Assembly: GCF_900115085.1 (NCBI RefSeq)
Contig: NZ_FOVF01000014.1
Location: forward strand, 1-64,000
Origin: Dokdonella immobilis
Lineage (GTDB): Bacteria > Pseudomonadota > Gammaproteobacteria > Xanthomonadales > Rhodanobacteraceae
Direction: 5' to 3'
DNA length: 64,000 bases
Shown here piece by piece: positions 25,687 to 34,693 of the stretch. The notes below the pieces were generated by a model. The model was not told the DNA's origin and did not search any database. It saw nothing but the letters and a program-made list of their open reading frames with translations. Positions within the stretch are counted from its first letter, which is position 1. Every line of letters starts with the position of its first letter. The position numbers and the translations under genes are program-made.

Positions 25687-25715
25687 TTGACAATCATTCG
25701 TATTTGCAATTGAAT
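25687..25715 (+). promoter_or_regulatory. Possible Fur-controlled promoter of bfd
   Basis: A TTGACA -35 box (25687-25692) is followed after 17 bp by TTGAAT (25710-25715). GACAATCATTCGTATTTGC (25689-25707) covers the -35 box and matches 11 of 19 positions of the E. coli Fur consensus. Control of bfd by Fur is well known in other bacteria. The match here is moderate. Confidence 0.5.
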
Positions 25716-25742
25716 AGAGCCAGTCCCAACAGGGTTCTGGTC

Positions 25743-25946
25743 ATGTACGTGTGTGTCTGCAATGGCATTACCGATCACGCGATCCGCGAGGCCGCGGCGC
25801 GCGGTGTCGACACCCTGGAAGAACTGACCATGCGCACCGGCCTTGGCAGCGGCTGCGGCAGTTGTACCGACGTCGCCCGCGAAATCCTTGCCGAAGCCCG
25901 CCCGCGCGTCCGCGAGTTTCCGTTGCCGCTGGCCGTCGCGGCCTGA
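25743..25946 (+). CDS. bfd: Bacterioferritin-associated ferredoxin
   Basis: A 67-residue [2Fe-2S] ferredoxin that reduces the iron core of bacterioferritin so that iron can be released. It starts MYVCVCNGITDHAIREAAAR and ends its conserved part with GLGSGCGSCTDVAREIL. The four cluster cysteines are those in CVC and CGSC. The ATG at 25743 is the family's normal start; an upstream in-frame ATG adds 13 unrelated residues. Bacterioferritin follows 138 bp downstream, and a Fur-like site precedes it. Confidence 0.93.
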   Translation: MYVCVCNGITDHAIREAAARGVDTLEELTMRTGLGSGCGSCTDVAREILAEARPRVREFPLPLAVAA

Positions 25947-26084
25947 GCGTTCGCCGTTGCATCCCTGATGGCACGCAAAAATGCGTGCGATTCGCGTTCC
26001 TGCCGGCGATGCCGGCACGCGTTATAGTCGCGGCCCGAGCCGCCTCGCGGCGTCCGCCCGCCCCCTCGAACGGAGAACGCGCCC

Positions 26085-26555
26085 ATGAAAGGCGATGCCA
26101 AGGTCATCGAGCACCTGAACAAGGCGCTGCTCAACGAGCTGACCGCGATCAACCAGTATTTCCTGCACTCGCGCATGTACCGCAACTGGGGCTACGGCGA
26201 GCTGGCCGAGCACGAGTACAAGGAATCGATCGACGAGATGAAGCACGCCGATCGCCTGATCGAGCGCATCCTGTTCCTCGACGGTCTGCCGAACCTGCAG
26301 AAGCTCGGTAAACTGATGATCGGCGAGAAGCCGAGCGAAGCGCTCGCCTGCGACCTCAAGCTCGAAAAGATGGCGGTACCGGACCTCAAGGAGGCGATCG
26401 TCTACTGCGAGAGCAGCGGCGATTTCGTCAGCCGCAAGTTGTTCGTCGACATCCTCGAGTCCGAGGAAGAGCACATCGACTGGCTGGAAACGCAACTCGG
26501 CCTGATCGACCAACTCGGTGAGATCAACTACCTGCAGACCAAGATCGGCAGCTGA
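26085..26555 (+). CDS. bfr: Bacterioferritin
   Basis: A 156-residue iron-storage protein forming a 24-subunit shell with haem at the subunit interfaces. Ferroxidase ligands are visible: E18 ([11 protein letters not shown]), E51 and H54 (IDEMKHADR), E94 (KEAIVYCES), and E127 with H130 ([11 protein letters not shown]). The haem ligand Met52 lies in DEMKH. Length and sequence agree with E. coli Bfr (158 residues), starting [20 protein letters not shown]. It is next to bfd, its electron donor, and a Shine-Dalgarno-like GGAG lies about 12 bp upstream of the ATG. Confidence 0.95.
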   Translation: MKGDAKVIEHLNKALLNELTAINQYFLHSRMYRNWGYGELAEHEYKESIDEMKHADRLIERILFLDGLPNLQKLGKLMIGEKPSEALACDLKLEKMAVPDLKEAIVYCESSGDFVSRKLFVDILESEEEHIDWLETQLGLIDQLGEINYLQTKIGS

Positions 26556-27198
26556 GCGATCGGCGCCGCTGGCGCGCCGCATGTAGTCCTATCCCGTTCG
26601 TGGTGAGCTCGTCGAAGCCTGATCGCGAATGCTCCACTGGATCGGGATGCTGAGGTCGTCCATTGACGGACTCGGAGTCTTTCCCCGCCGGTGATGCGGG
26701 GAGGTGTGGATTTCCCGCGGGTCGCCGTTCTTCCTTCGACTTCGCTGCGCTGCGCCCAGAGCCTGCCCCGGACTACGATCCGGGGACGAACGGGGGGTGA
26801 GGACCTCTTGTTGTTCCTTCTCCCGCTGGCGGGAGACCAACGCGGCAGGATTGCCGTTTTGCGCAGCGGAGCTGCCCGCGAGTTCAAGTCCCGAAGGGGG
26901 ATGAGGGTGGGCTTTTGATCTTGGGGAATTGCCCTTCGACTTCGCTGCGCTAAGCTCAGGACGAACGGGGGTGAGGAGCTCTTGTTGTTCCTTCCCCCGC
27001 TGGCGGGGGAAGGTGCCCGGAGGGGGGATGAGGGTGGGCTTTTGATCTTGGGGAATTGCCCTTCGACTTCGCTGCGCTACGCTCAGGACGAACGGGGGTT
27101 TTTCGGCCCCTGCACTTTTCGAGTGGCTTGAAGCCTGCCCGGGACTACGATCCAGGGACGAGCGGATTTCTTGCGCACGAGCATCCGCGCGGATTGTT
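26556..27198. repeat. Gene-free 640 bp of dispersed repeats
   Basis: A gap between convergent bfr and the sensor kinase gene. It contains three copies of the CTTCGACTTCGCTGCGCT unit ending ACGAACGG (about 26732, 26934 and 27060). The 26732 copy is expanded by an inserted segment containing CCCCGGACTACGATCCGGGG. CTCCCGCTGGCGGGAG cores occur near 26820 and, as the variant CCCCCGCTGGCGGGGG, near 26995. The phrase GATGAGGGTGGGCTTTTGAT recurs at about 26900 and 27028, each time next to the core. No gene is supported. Confidence 0.8.
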
Positions 27199-29601
27199 TC
27201 AGGTCAGGCCAAGGCTGGCGTAGGCGCGAACGACGCGCTGGTATTCGTTGTTGGCGCGCGTGGGCAGGGAGCCGAGTTCGTCGCTGCGTTTGGCGCGGGC
27301 GTCGATCTCGGCGCGCTTGGCGAGTTCGGCCAGGGGGAGGGCGCCGAGATTCGCGCTTGAGGACTTCAGCGAGTGGGTGATCTCGGCGATGGCTTCGTGG
27401 TCGGTCATGTCGACGGCCTCGCGCAGGCGCTCGAGCAGCTTCGGCGTGTCCTCGAAATAGACGTGCACGAGTCCGGCGAATCCTTCGCCCATGACTTCGA
27501 GCAGTTCCTGCACGACGGCCTGGTCGATGGCCGGTGGCATGTTTGCCGTGGCCGGGGTTGGCGCGGGCGCATCGGCGGGCGGTCGGGGTGGCGGCGCAGG
27601 TTGTGCCTGGGTCGGCTGGATAGTGATCTGTGCGGCTGCCGGCGTCGCTGCCGGCCTCGACCTTTCGCCGACCGCATCCGGCAGCCAGCGCGCGATGGTT
27701 GCCTCGAGCAAGCCGCGATCGAGCGGCTTGGTCAGGTAGTCGTCCATGCCGGCGTCCAGGCATTTCTCGCGATCGCCGACCATGGCATTCGCGGTCATGG
27801 CGATGATCGGCAACCGGGGCAGGCCTTGCCGGCGCTCGTCCTCGCGCCGCGTGCGCGCAGCCGTATAGCCGTCCATCACCGGCATCTGGCAATCCATCAG
27901 GACCAGGTCATAGGTCGTACGCCCGATCTTGTCCAGGGCGGCGCGGCCGTCGCCGACCATGTCGGCCTCGATGCCGAGCAGCGACAGCAGGCGCAGGGCG
28001 ACCCGGGCATTGACCGGATTGTCCTCGACCAGCAAGGCGCGACCGTGCAGCTTGCGTGTCGGCAGGGTAGTGGGCTGCTCGAAGGTCGGGTCCGGCGCGC
28101 TGGCCAGCATCGGCACATCGTGCTTGACCTCGGCGTGGCCGACGCCGAGCAGGCGATTCAGCGTCTCGCGCAATTCGCGCTCGTCGAAGTTGTCCGACAG
28201 CGCGGTCAGCCGCTCGTCGCTGCGCAGGTCCTGGACGCCCTCATCGTGGCCGGCGACGAGGATGCGCAGGCCATCCAGCGATGGATCGCGTCGGATGTTG
28301 CGGATCAGGGCCACCGTGGCCGCGCCGACCGAGGCGACATCCACGATCAATACTTCGTACTGCCAGCGTTCGTCCTTGCCCGATGCGGCGCGCAGCTTGC
28401 TCAGCGCGTCGACCGCCAGGTTGCTCTGCAGGTGGGTCATGCCGATCTGCTGGACCAGCGCGCCGGTGCGGCGCAGGAAGGCGTCGTCGCTGCTCAGCAG
28501 CAGGGCGCGCACGCCGGCCAGGTCGGTGCGCCCGCGCAGGTCGCCGATGGCCTTCTGCAGCGGCACGTTGAACCAGAACACCGAACCGCGATCGAGTTCC
28601 GAGCGTACGCCGATCTTGCCCTGCATCAGGTCGACCAGGCGCTTGCAGATGACCAGGCCGAGGCCGGTGCCGCCGTAAACGCGCGTGGTCGAGGCATCCG
28701 CCTGGGAAAACGGCTGGAACAGCTTGGCCGCGGCTTCGGGCGAGAGGCCGATACCGGTGTCGCGCACGGCGAAGGTCACTTCGTGGTGGCTGCGCGATTC
28801 GCCGCGTTTGCTGATCTGGATGGTGACGCTGCCGCGCTCGGTGAACTTGATCGCATTGCTGACCAGGTTGGTCAGGACCTGGCGCAGGCGCACCGGATCG
28901 CCGCGCACGGCGAGGCGCACGGCCGGATCGATGACCACGCCGAGGCGCAGGCCCTTGGCCGTCGCGCTGCCTTCCATCAGGGTCGCAACCGAGTCGACCA
29001 GGTCTTTCAGGTTGACGCCGACGCATTCGAGTTCGAGCTTGCTCGCCTCGAGCTTTGAATAGTCGAGGATGTCATCGACGATGCGCAGCAGCTCCAGTGC
29101 CGACTGGTGCGCGGTCGCCAGGTAGTCGCGCTGGTCGGGGCGCAGCGGCGTCGAGCGCATCAGTTCGAGCAGCGGCACGATGCCGTTCAGCGGCGTGCGG
29201 ATCTCGTGGCTCATGGTGGCGAGGAACTCGCCCTTGGCCATCGTCGCGGCTTCGGCCTCCTGGCGGGCGGCGACCAGTTCGCTCTGCATGGCGCGCAGCG
29301 ATTCGAGCTCGCGCAGGATCGCCGCCGGTACTTCCGGCTCGGCGCGTGCCGTGGCGGCCGCGAATGGCAGCACTTCGGGACGGCGACGGGAGAGGACCAG
29401 CGCGACCAGGGCCGCGCCGGCGATGATGGCCGAGGCAATGGCGAGGCCGCCGAGCAGAAGGGTGAGCGGCAGCGCCGGCCGCAGGATCAGGGCGAGGCTG
29501 GTCGCCAGCGCGGCCAGGGCCACTGCTGCAATCAGCCATAGTGGCCAGCGGCTCGCGGGAATCTGTGCTGAAACGGGGCCGACAGGGGCGGATCGCTGCA
29601 T
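27199..29601 (-). CDS. Hybrid sensor histidine kinase with Hpt domain
   Basis: An 800-residue membrane phosphorelay kinase. Two helices lie at about residues 19-40 and 45-70, with almost no periplasmic loop. The HisKA domain has the phospho-acceptor His132 (MSHEIRTPLNG) and the ATPase domain has N249 (SNAIKF), DTGIGL (281-286) and GTGLGL (311-316). A pseudo-receiver at about 363-487 lacks the acidic pocket. A true receiver (519-640) has Asp570 in LVLMDCQMP and Lys625 in DYLTKP. After a Pro/Ala linker an Hpt domain carries His743 (ITHSLKSSSANLG). ATG 29601 is chosen because the first helix follows at once. The gene starts 8 bp after the stop of the response-regulator gene, which points to co-transcription. 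Confidence 0.9.
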   Translation of the reverse strand: MQRSAPVGPVSAQIPASRWPLWLIAAVALAALATSLALILRPALPLTLLLGGLAIASAIIAGAALVALVLSRRRPEVLPFAAATARAEPEVPAAILRELESLRAMQSELVAARQEAEAATMAKGEFLATMSHEIRTPLNGIVPLLELMRSTPLRPDQRDYLATAHQSALELLRIVDDILDYSKLEASKLELECVGVNLKDLVDSVATLMEGSATAKGLRLGVVIDPAVRLAVRGDPVRLRQVLTNLVSNAIKFTERGSVTIQISKRGESRSHHEVTFAVRDTGIGLSPEAAAKLFQPFSQADASTTRVYGGTGLGLVICKRLVDLMQGKIGVRSELDRGSVFWFNVPLQKAIGDLRGRTDLAGVRALLLSSDDAFLRRTGALVQQIGMTHLQSNLAVDALSKLRAASGKDERWQYEVLIVDVASVGAATVALIRNIRRDPSLDGLRILVAGHDEGVQDLRSDERLTALSDNFDERELRETLNRLLGVGHAEVKHDVPMLASAPDPTFEQPTTLPTRKLHGRALLVEDNPVNARVALRLLSLLGIEADMVGDGRAALDKIGRTTYDLVLMDCQMPVMDGYTAARTRREDERRQGLPRLPIIAMTANAMVGDREKCLDAGMDDYLTKPLDRGLLEATIARWLPDAVGERSRPAATPAAAQITIQPTQAQPAPPPRPPADAPAPTPATANMPPAIDQAVVQELLEVMGEGFAGLVHVYFEDTPKLLERLREAVDMTDHEAIAEITHSLKSSSANLGALPLAELAKRAEIDARAKRSDELGSLPTRANNEYQRVVRAYASLGLT

Positions 29602-29609
29602 CGCTTGGC

Positions 29610-32327
29610 TCAGCCGCTGGACGTCTGGAAATCGTAGTTGGTTTCGCGCGTGGCCTGCTGGACGAAGTTGCCCTGGATCAGGTCGATGCCGCTGGCCCAG
29701 AGCGAAGCGGCGACGCGCGCCTCTTCGACCCGCGGCGCGATGACCCGGCGTCCGCTGTCGTGGCACAGCTTGACCAGTTCGCGCAGTTCGTTGCGCAGGC
29801 CCTCGTCGGCATCGCTGGTGTAGCGTGGCGCCAGCTTGACGTAGTCGACCGGCAGGTTGAGCAGCATCGCGGTGCCCTGCGCACCGGCCTCGAGGCCGGA
29901 CAGGGTCAGGCTGACCCCCAGTTCCTTCATGGACAGCGCAAACGCCGCATGTTCGGGCAAGGCCTCGGCGGCATCGGTCATGCGCATCTCGAGGGAGATA
30001 TGCGAGGCCGGCACGCGGTGGGACTCGAGCGCGCTGCGCATCCACTCGACCAGACCCGGGTCGCGCACGCTGCGCGCCGATTGGCTGACGAACAGGCGCA
30101 GGTTGCGGCCGTCGCGAAGATGGCTGGCGATGGTGCCGAGGCAGCTGTCGAGCATCCAGCGATCGACCTCGACGATCAACCCGGCCGCTTCCGCCGCTGG
30201 CACCAGTTCGCTGGCGGCATAGACCCGATCGCCCACGGTGGGCAGGCGCAACAGCGCCTGGAACTGCTCTTCCTCTTCCCCGTGCAGCGAAACGATCGGC
30301 TGGAAGACGACCCGGAAACTCGACTTGTCGAGGGCCACGCGTATCGCCTCGATGACCGCGCTCTGCGCGCTTTCGTCGATGCCGGCCTCGACCACGACCA
30401 CGCCGGTGCCATCGGGTGCCGCCGCCTCGAGCTGGGCGCGTTCGGCTGCGTCGATCATGGCCTTGGCGTCGCCCGCGGCGACCGCGAACGGGCAGATGCC
30501 GATGACCACGCCGAGCGTGCGCGGCGCCCTCGGTGTGCCGAATGCGGTGGTGGCGACGGCCTGGCGAAGCTGCTCGGCCTGCTCGCGCAGCGCGCCCACG
30601 GATCGATCCGGGTTGAGCAGCAGGAAGCTGCTGTCGCCGCAGCGGGCGAGCATGTCGTTGCCGCCGAGCCGTTCGCTGACCAGTGCGGTCAGGCGATCCA
30701 TGAGCTGGCGGAATTCGGAGCGGCCGATGCTGTCGCGCAGGCTGCCCGCGTGCACGAGTTCGATGAACATGAGCCCGCCATCGCGCGTCGCGGCATCCTC
30801 CATGGCCAGCATCTCGGTGAGGCGACGGGCCAATTGCGCGGAGTCGTGCACGCCCTTGGCCGCCTCGCGGATCGCCGGCTTGCGCTTGCGCTCGAGCATG
30901 CGCGCGCGGCGCACGCGGCTGGTCACCGCGGTGATCAGGTGGCGCGGCGCGATCGGCTTGGTCAGGAAGTCGTCGCCGCCGGCGCTGAGTGCCTCGAAAT
31001 GCTTGTCGGTGTCGCCTTCACCGGAGAGGAAGACGATCGGCGTCGACAGATAGGCTTCGCGCTCGCGGATCAGTGCGGTCAGCTCCATGCCGTCGCAGAC
31101 CGGCATGTTGAGATCCATCAGGATCAGGTCGGGCCTGAACTCGTCGAGCTTGTCGAGCACGGCCGAGGCTTCGTTCACGGCCAGGGCCTGCATGCCGTTC
31201 TTGCGCAGGATCGATTCGGCGAACAAGGCCTGCGATCGATCGTCCTCGACGATCATGATGCGGAACGGGTCGGCGTTTTCCGCTGCATTCAGTTCGCGCA
31301 GCCTGCCCAGCACTTCCTCGGCATTCGCCGGTTGCACGATGAAGGCATCGCAGCCGGCGCGCATCGCCCGCAGGCGCGCCGCCAGGTCGGACTTCTGTTC
31401 GCTCAGGGCGATCAGCAGCACGCGCTGGCCGACGCGCGCGCGCGCGGCCCTGACCAGGGCGCCGACCTCCTCGATCGCCTCCTGGAAAATGCCGTCGAGG
31501 ACGACAAGCGACGGCGCCGAGCGACTCAGCAGGTCCTTGAGTTCCTCGAGGCTTGCGGGCAGGTCGAGCTCGTAGCCCTGGGCACGCAGCTGAAGGTCGA
31601 CCTCTGCAGCCATCGCGCTGCCGTCCGCCATGTGGCAGGCACGCCGATGCGTGGCCTCGGACGCCACCTCGCCGGAATCGCTGCCGCCGGCAACGATTGG
31701 TCCGTTGGCGACGGCCGCGCTTGGCGGCGCAGACGGCGGGTTCGCGGCGGGCGGCGTGGTCGCGGCCGGCGACGGGATCGTGACGGGTTCGGGCGTGCTG
31801 ACCGGGCGCGGCGCAGCAGGCGCGGCGTCCGCTTCGGGCGGGGCGGCGTGCGCAGTCGCGCTGCGCCGGGCCGCCGCCAGCGTGCTGAAGCGTTTCCAGT
31901 AGTCGGCGGGCGGCCGCACCAGCAGCGGAAATCCGTTGGTTTCGGCCGCCGCATAGCCGAACAGTCGGGCCTCTTCGGCCGGCTGCGCGATGCCCGTGGA
32001 GGTCGACTCGCCGCCGCCGAGTCTGGCCAGGTGGCGCTGGATCTCGATCAGGGCCTCGGCATCGGGAATGCTGGGCGGATCGAGCAGGGTCCACAGGGAC
32101 TCGGCCAGATCCTCGAGGCGATTCGCCGTCGTCGCGTTGCCGAGCAGGTGGCAGGTGCTGGCCAGCGCCTCGGCGTCTTCAGCCAGCAACAGGGCCGTGT
32201 TGATGTCCCAGTCGCCCTGGCACAGGTGCTTGCCGCGCTGGCACAGATCGCCCGTCCGCATCGGGATCTGGGTGGCGTAGGCGACCCGCGAGCGCGGCCG
32301 CCGGGCAATGGATTCCCTAACCTGCAT
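29610..32327 (-). CDS. Response regulator with degenerate GGDEF and EAL domains
   Basis: A 905-residue multi-domain protein without membrane helices. After a helical N terminus and a Pro/Ala linker (about 160-215) come a weak receiver-like domain (about 242-348) and a true receiver (355-475, phospho-Asp405 in LILMDLNMP, Lys457 in FLTKP). The GGDEF-like domain (about 490-650) has ARCGDSS in place of RxGGDEF. The EAL-like domain (about 660-895) has FQALLRL for EALLR, SGLEAG for DDFG and PRVEE for EGVE. Neither synthesis nor hydrolysis of c-di-GMP is likely, so it is probably a c-di-GMP receptor or scaffold, in the manner of FimX. It is coupled with the hybrid kinase downstream, its likely partner. 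Confidence 0.88.
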   Translation of the reverse strand: MQVRESIARRPRSRVAYATQIPMRTGDLCQRGKHLCQGDWDINTALLLAEDAEALASTCHLLGNATTANRLEDLAESLWTLLDPPSIPDAEALIEIQRHLARLGGGESTSTGIAQPAEEARLFGYAAAETNGFPLLVRPPADYWKRFSTLAAARRSATAHAAPPEADAAPAAPRPVSTPEPVTIPSPAATTPPAANPPSAPPSAAVANGPIVAGGSDSGEVASEATHRRACHMADGSAMAAEVDLQLRAQGYELDLPASLEELKDLLSRSAPSLVVLDGIFQEAIEEVGALVRAARARVGQRVLLIALSEQKSDLAARLRAMRAGCDAFIVQPANAEEVLGRLRELNAAENADPFRIMIVEDDRSQALFAESILRKNGMQALAVNEASAVLDKLDEFRPDLILMDLNMPVCDGMELTALIREREAYLSTPIVFLSGEGDTDKHFEALSAGGDDFLTKPIAPRHLITAVTSRVRRARMLERKRKPAIREAAKGVHDSAQLARRLTEMLAMEDAATRDGGLMFIELVHAGSLRDSIGRSEFRQLMDRLTALVSERLGGNDMLARCGDSSFLLLNPDRSVGALREQAEQLRQAVATTAFGTPRAPRTLGVVIGICPFAVAAGDAKAMIDAAERAQLEAAAPDGTGVVVVEAGIDESAQSAVIEAIRVALDKSSFRVVFQPIVSLHGEEEEQFQALLRLPTVGDRVYAASELVPAAEAAGLIVEVDRWMLDSCLGTIASHLRDGRNLRLFVSQSARSVRDPGLVEWMRSALESHRVPASHISLEMRMTDAAEALPEHAAFALSMKELGVSLTLSGLEAGAQGTAMLLNLPVDYVKLAPRYTSDADEGLRNELRELVKLCHDSGRRVIAPRVEEARVAASLWASGIDLIQGNFVQQATRETNYDFQTSSG

Positions 32328-32402
32328 GGGTCCCCCCGTGGAACCTGGCCCGACTATACCAGTGCATTGGGGAGGCCCTGAACACGTGGTGCAACCGTCG
32401 CA

Positions 32403-32834
32403 TCAGAACGGCTTGACCACGACCAGCACGACGATCGCGATCAGCAGCAGCGCCGGGATCTCGTTGAACAGGCGCAGCCAGCGGCTCGAGCGTGTGTTCC
32501 GGTCGGCGGCAAAGCGCCGGACCATGACGACCAGCATCGCGTGGTAGCCGACCAGGCAGGCCACCAGCAGCATCTTGCAATGGAACCAGAGGCCGCTGGT
32601 CAGCAGCGCCGGCGCATGCCGCAGCCACCAGACCATCAGGGCGATGCCGAAGGCCAGGGCCAGCGCTCCGCCGACGTGGGTGATCATGAGCAGGCGGCGC
32701 TGCATGATCTTGAGGCGCTCGCGGACCACCGCTTCGCTGGCTTCCACGTGATAGACGAACAGGCGGGGCAGATAGAACAGACCGGCGAACCAGGTCACCA
32801 CGAAAATCACGTGAAACGCCTTCAGCCAGAGCAT
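32403..32834 (-). CDS. hemJ: Protoporphyrinogen IX oxidase HemJ
   Basis: A 143-residue membrane protein with four helices that catalyses the penultimate step of haem synthesis, protoporphyrinogen IX to protoporphyrin IX. The start, MLWLKAFHVIFVVTWFAGLF followed by YLPRLFVYH, is the HemJ signature with the conserved haem-ligand histidine at residue 8. The second conserved block, LWFHCKMLLVACLVGYH, carries the catalytically important lysine. It stands alone between the c-di-GMP-type regulator and a divergent DUF6776 gene. Confidence 0.9.
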   Translation of the reverse strand: MLWLKAFHVIFVVTWFAGLFYLPRLFVYHVEASEAVVRERLKIMQRRLLMITHVGGALALAFGIALMVWWLRHAPALLTSGLWFHCKMLLVACLVGYHAMLVVMVRRFAADRNTRSSRWLRLFNEIPALLLIAIVVLVVVKPF

Positions 32835-32953
32835 GTTTGTCGTCTGCGCGTTAACATGCCGGCAGTATAACTGCGCTTGACGCCGCTCCGCGGGGCTGGC
32901 TATAAGCGCAATCCCATTTCCTTTCCGTGTTTTGCCAGGATCGCCCGATTCCG

Positions 32954-33670
32954 ATGGCTCCGCCGCGCTTCGTCATTCGCCAGGTCAACCCGACGCGCTC
33001 GCGCTGGGTCTGGCTGTTCGCGGCCCTGATCTGGCTCGGTTCGCTGACCGTCGCCGTGGTCGTGACCGGTCTGGTGCTGGTGCCGCGCGAGCCGAGCGAA
33101 GCGGCGCGAGCAGCGGTCGACGATCTCGATACCAATGCGCTGAAGATGCGCATCGCCGTGCTCGAGCGCTCCGAACAGGTGGCCAAGGCGGCGCTCGGCG
33201 ACCTGCAGCGCACCCTGCGCGACCGCGAGGAGGAAATCGCCGGCGTACGGGCCGACCTGGCCTTCTACGGACGCCTGGTCGGCGGAGCCAAGCGCGAGGG
33301 GCTGGCCGTGCATGCGCTGTCGCTGAAGCCGGTGCCCGACTCGCGGGCGTGGAATTTTTCCGCGACCCTGACCCAGAATTTCAAGCGTGGCCCGGAGACG
33401 CACGGTCGGCTGACGCTCGAGGTTTCCGGCATCGCCGATGGCAAACTGGTCACGTACGACTGGAAAGCGCTGACCCAGCAGTCCGGAAATCCCGGAATCG
33501 AGTATGCGTTCAAGTATTTCCAGCAGGTTAACGGCACCATCATGCTGCCGGAAGGCTTCGAGCCCAACCGCGTGCGCGCAATCGCGGACGGCGATGGCAA
33601 TCGAAGCGAGCAGGAATTCTCATGGGACGACGCGGCGAAAGCCGAGGAGACAGACGATGTTCGGCAGTGA
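32954..33670 (+). CDS. DUF6776-family membrane protein
   Basis: A 238-residue protein with one N-terminal helix (about residues 16-42, WVWLFAALIWLGSLTVAVVV). A coiled coil follows (about 55-100), then a beta-rich domain, LEVSGIADGKLVTYDWKAL, and FKYFQQVNGTIMLPEGFEPN near the C terminus. This matches the DUF6776 family of gammaproteobacterial envelope proteins, which has no established role. It overlaps the bactofilin gene by 14 bp, and this pairing is common in the group, so it may help place or anchor the bactofilin filament. ATG 32954 was preferred over an upstream in-frame ATG. Confidence 0.75.
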   Translation: MAPPRFVIRQVNPTRSRWVWLFAALIWLGSLTVAVVVTGLVLVPREPSEAARAAVDDLDTNALKMRIAVLERSEQVAKAALGDLQRTLRDREEEIAGVRADLAFYGRLVGGAKREGLAVHALSLKPVPDSRAWNFSATLTQNFKRGPETHGRLTLEVSGIADGKLVTYDWKALTQQSGNPGIEYAFKYFQQVNGTIMLPEGFEPNRVRAIADGDGNRSEQEFSWDDAAKAEETDDVRQ

Positions 33671-34121
33671 CAAGCGAGGGAACCGTTCAATGGCCGCGAT
33701 CACGACCCTGGTGGCCGAGGGAACGACGATCCGCGGCGACATCGAATTCAGCGGTGGCCTGCACATGGATGGCTCCGTCGAAGGGTCGATCAGCGCGCAG
33801 GGCGACAAGGCCGTGCTGACCCTGAGCGAAAAGGGCCGGGTGCACGGCGAGATTCGCGCCCCGAATGCGGTCATCAATGGCCAGGTCAAGGGCGACATCA
33901 TCGTTTCCGAGCGCCTGGAACTGGCCGCCAATGCGCGCATCGACGGCAACGTCTACTACAAGGTGCTGGAGATGGCCGCCGGCGCCCAGCTCAACGGCAA
34001 GATGATCTACCAGGCCGAGCCCCAGCGGCAGCTGAGCGGTCCGAAAGCCGCGGAAACGGACGAGACGGACCCTCCGGCCACGGGCAAGGATTCCCGGGTC
34101 AAGTCGACGCAGGCGGCCTGA
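33657..34121 (+). CDS. Bactofilin
   Basis: A 154-residue polymer-forming cytoskeletal protein. The bactofilin (DUF583) core is a right-handed beta helix, seen as six-residue repeats from about residue 20 to 120: TLVAEGTTIRGDIEFSGGLH, then MDGSVEGSI, then VHGEIRAPNAVINGQVKGDI, then RLELAANARIDGNVYYKVLE. The ends are short and polar, as usual in the family. ATG 33657 was chosen, preceded by GAGGAGAC, since upstream codons belong to the other frame of DUF6776. The filament likely localises cell-wall or envelope machinery. It lies 118 bp upstream of erpA. Confidence 0.9.
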   Translation: MFGSDKRGNRSMAAITTLVAEGTTIRGDIEFSGGLHMDGSVEGSISAQGDKAVLTLSEKGRVHGEIRAPNAVINGQVKGDIIVSERLELAANARIDGNVYYKVLEMAAGAQLNGKMIYQAEPQRQLSGPKAAETDETDPPATGKDSRVKSTQAA

Positions 34122-34239
34122 TGCCGACTTCGCCCGGTCACGTGGCGCCCCGTGCCGTGGCTGCGGCGCTTGAATCCTGCGCAACCGCCTCGATCTGCAA
34201 GGGTCAGATGATCGTGTCAATTTCAGCCTGGCCTTGCGC

Positions 34240-34608
34240 ATGAACAGCGACTCCGTCCCGACCTATCTCGACAGCGCCGACGCGCCGATGGTGTTCACCG
34301 CGGCTGCGGCGGGCAAGGTCACCGAACTGATTGCCGAGGAAGGCAATCCCGAGCTCAAGCTGCGTGTATACATCAGCGGCGGCGGCTGTTCGGGCTTCCA
34401 GTACGGCTTCACCTTCGACGAAGAGCGCGCCGAGGACGACCTGGCCATCGAGCGCGATGGCGTGGTCCTGCTGGTCGATCCGCTCAGCCTGCAGTACCTG
34501 GCCGGAGCCGAGATCGACTACTCCGAGTCGCTGACCGGCGCCCAGTTCGTCATCCGCAACCCGAACGCGAAGACGACCTGCGGATGCGGATCATCGTTCG
34601 CCGTCTGA
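34240..34608 (+). CDS. erpA: Iron-sulfur cluster insertion protein ErpA
   Basis: A 122-residue A-type carrier that delivers Fe-S clusters to target enzymes such as IspG and IspH. The three cluster cysteines are visible: one in [11 protein letters not shown] (about residue 47) and two in [11 protein letters not shown] at the C terminus. ATG 34240 is used, since the family starts shortly before FTAAAAGKV. The conserved [20 protein letters not shown] block identifies the HesB/IscA family and the length fits ErpA. Confidence 0.92.
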   Translation: MNSDSVPTYLDSADAPMVFTAAAAGKVTELIAEEGNPELKLRVYISGGGCSGFQYGFTFDEERAEDDLAIERDGVVLLVDPLSLQYLAGAEIDYSESLTGAQFVIRNPNAKTTCGCGSSFAV

Positions 34609-34693
34609 GCATTGCGCCTGCGGGCATTCGCGACGGCGCGTGGCATCGCGGCCGGCATCGTCGGCGACTGCGCGAGCGCGGGCCGGGCACCCC

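Noticed and set aside
29541-32381. A 946-codon plus-strand frame over the response regulator gene
   Set aside because: Antisense of a gene with clear receiver-domain motifs; codon bias alone explains the length.
34640-34693. An in-frame ATG extension upstream of nudC
   Set aside because: The extra residues are unlike the family's start, and ATG 34694 gives a reasonable N terminus.
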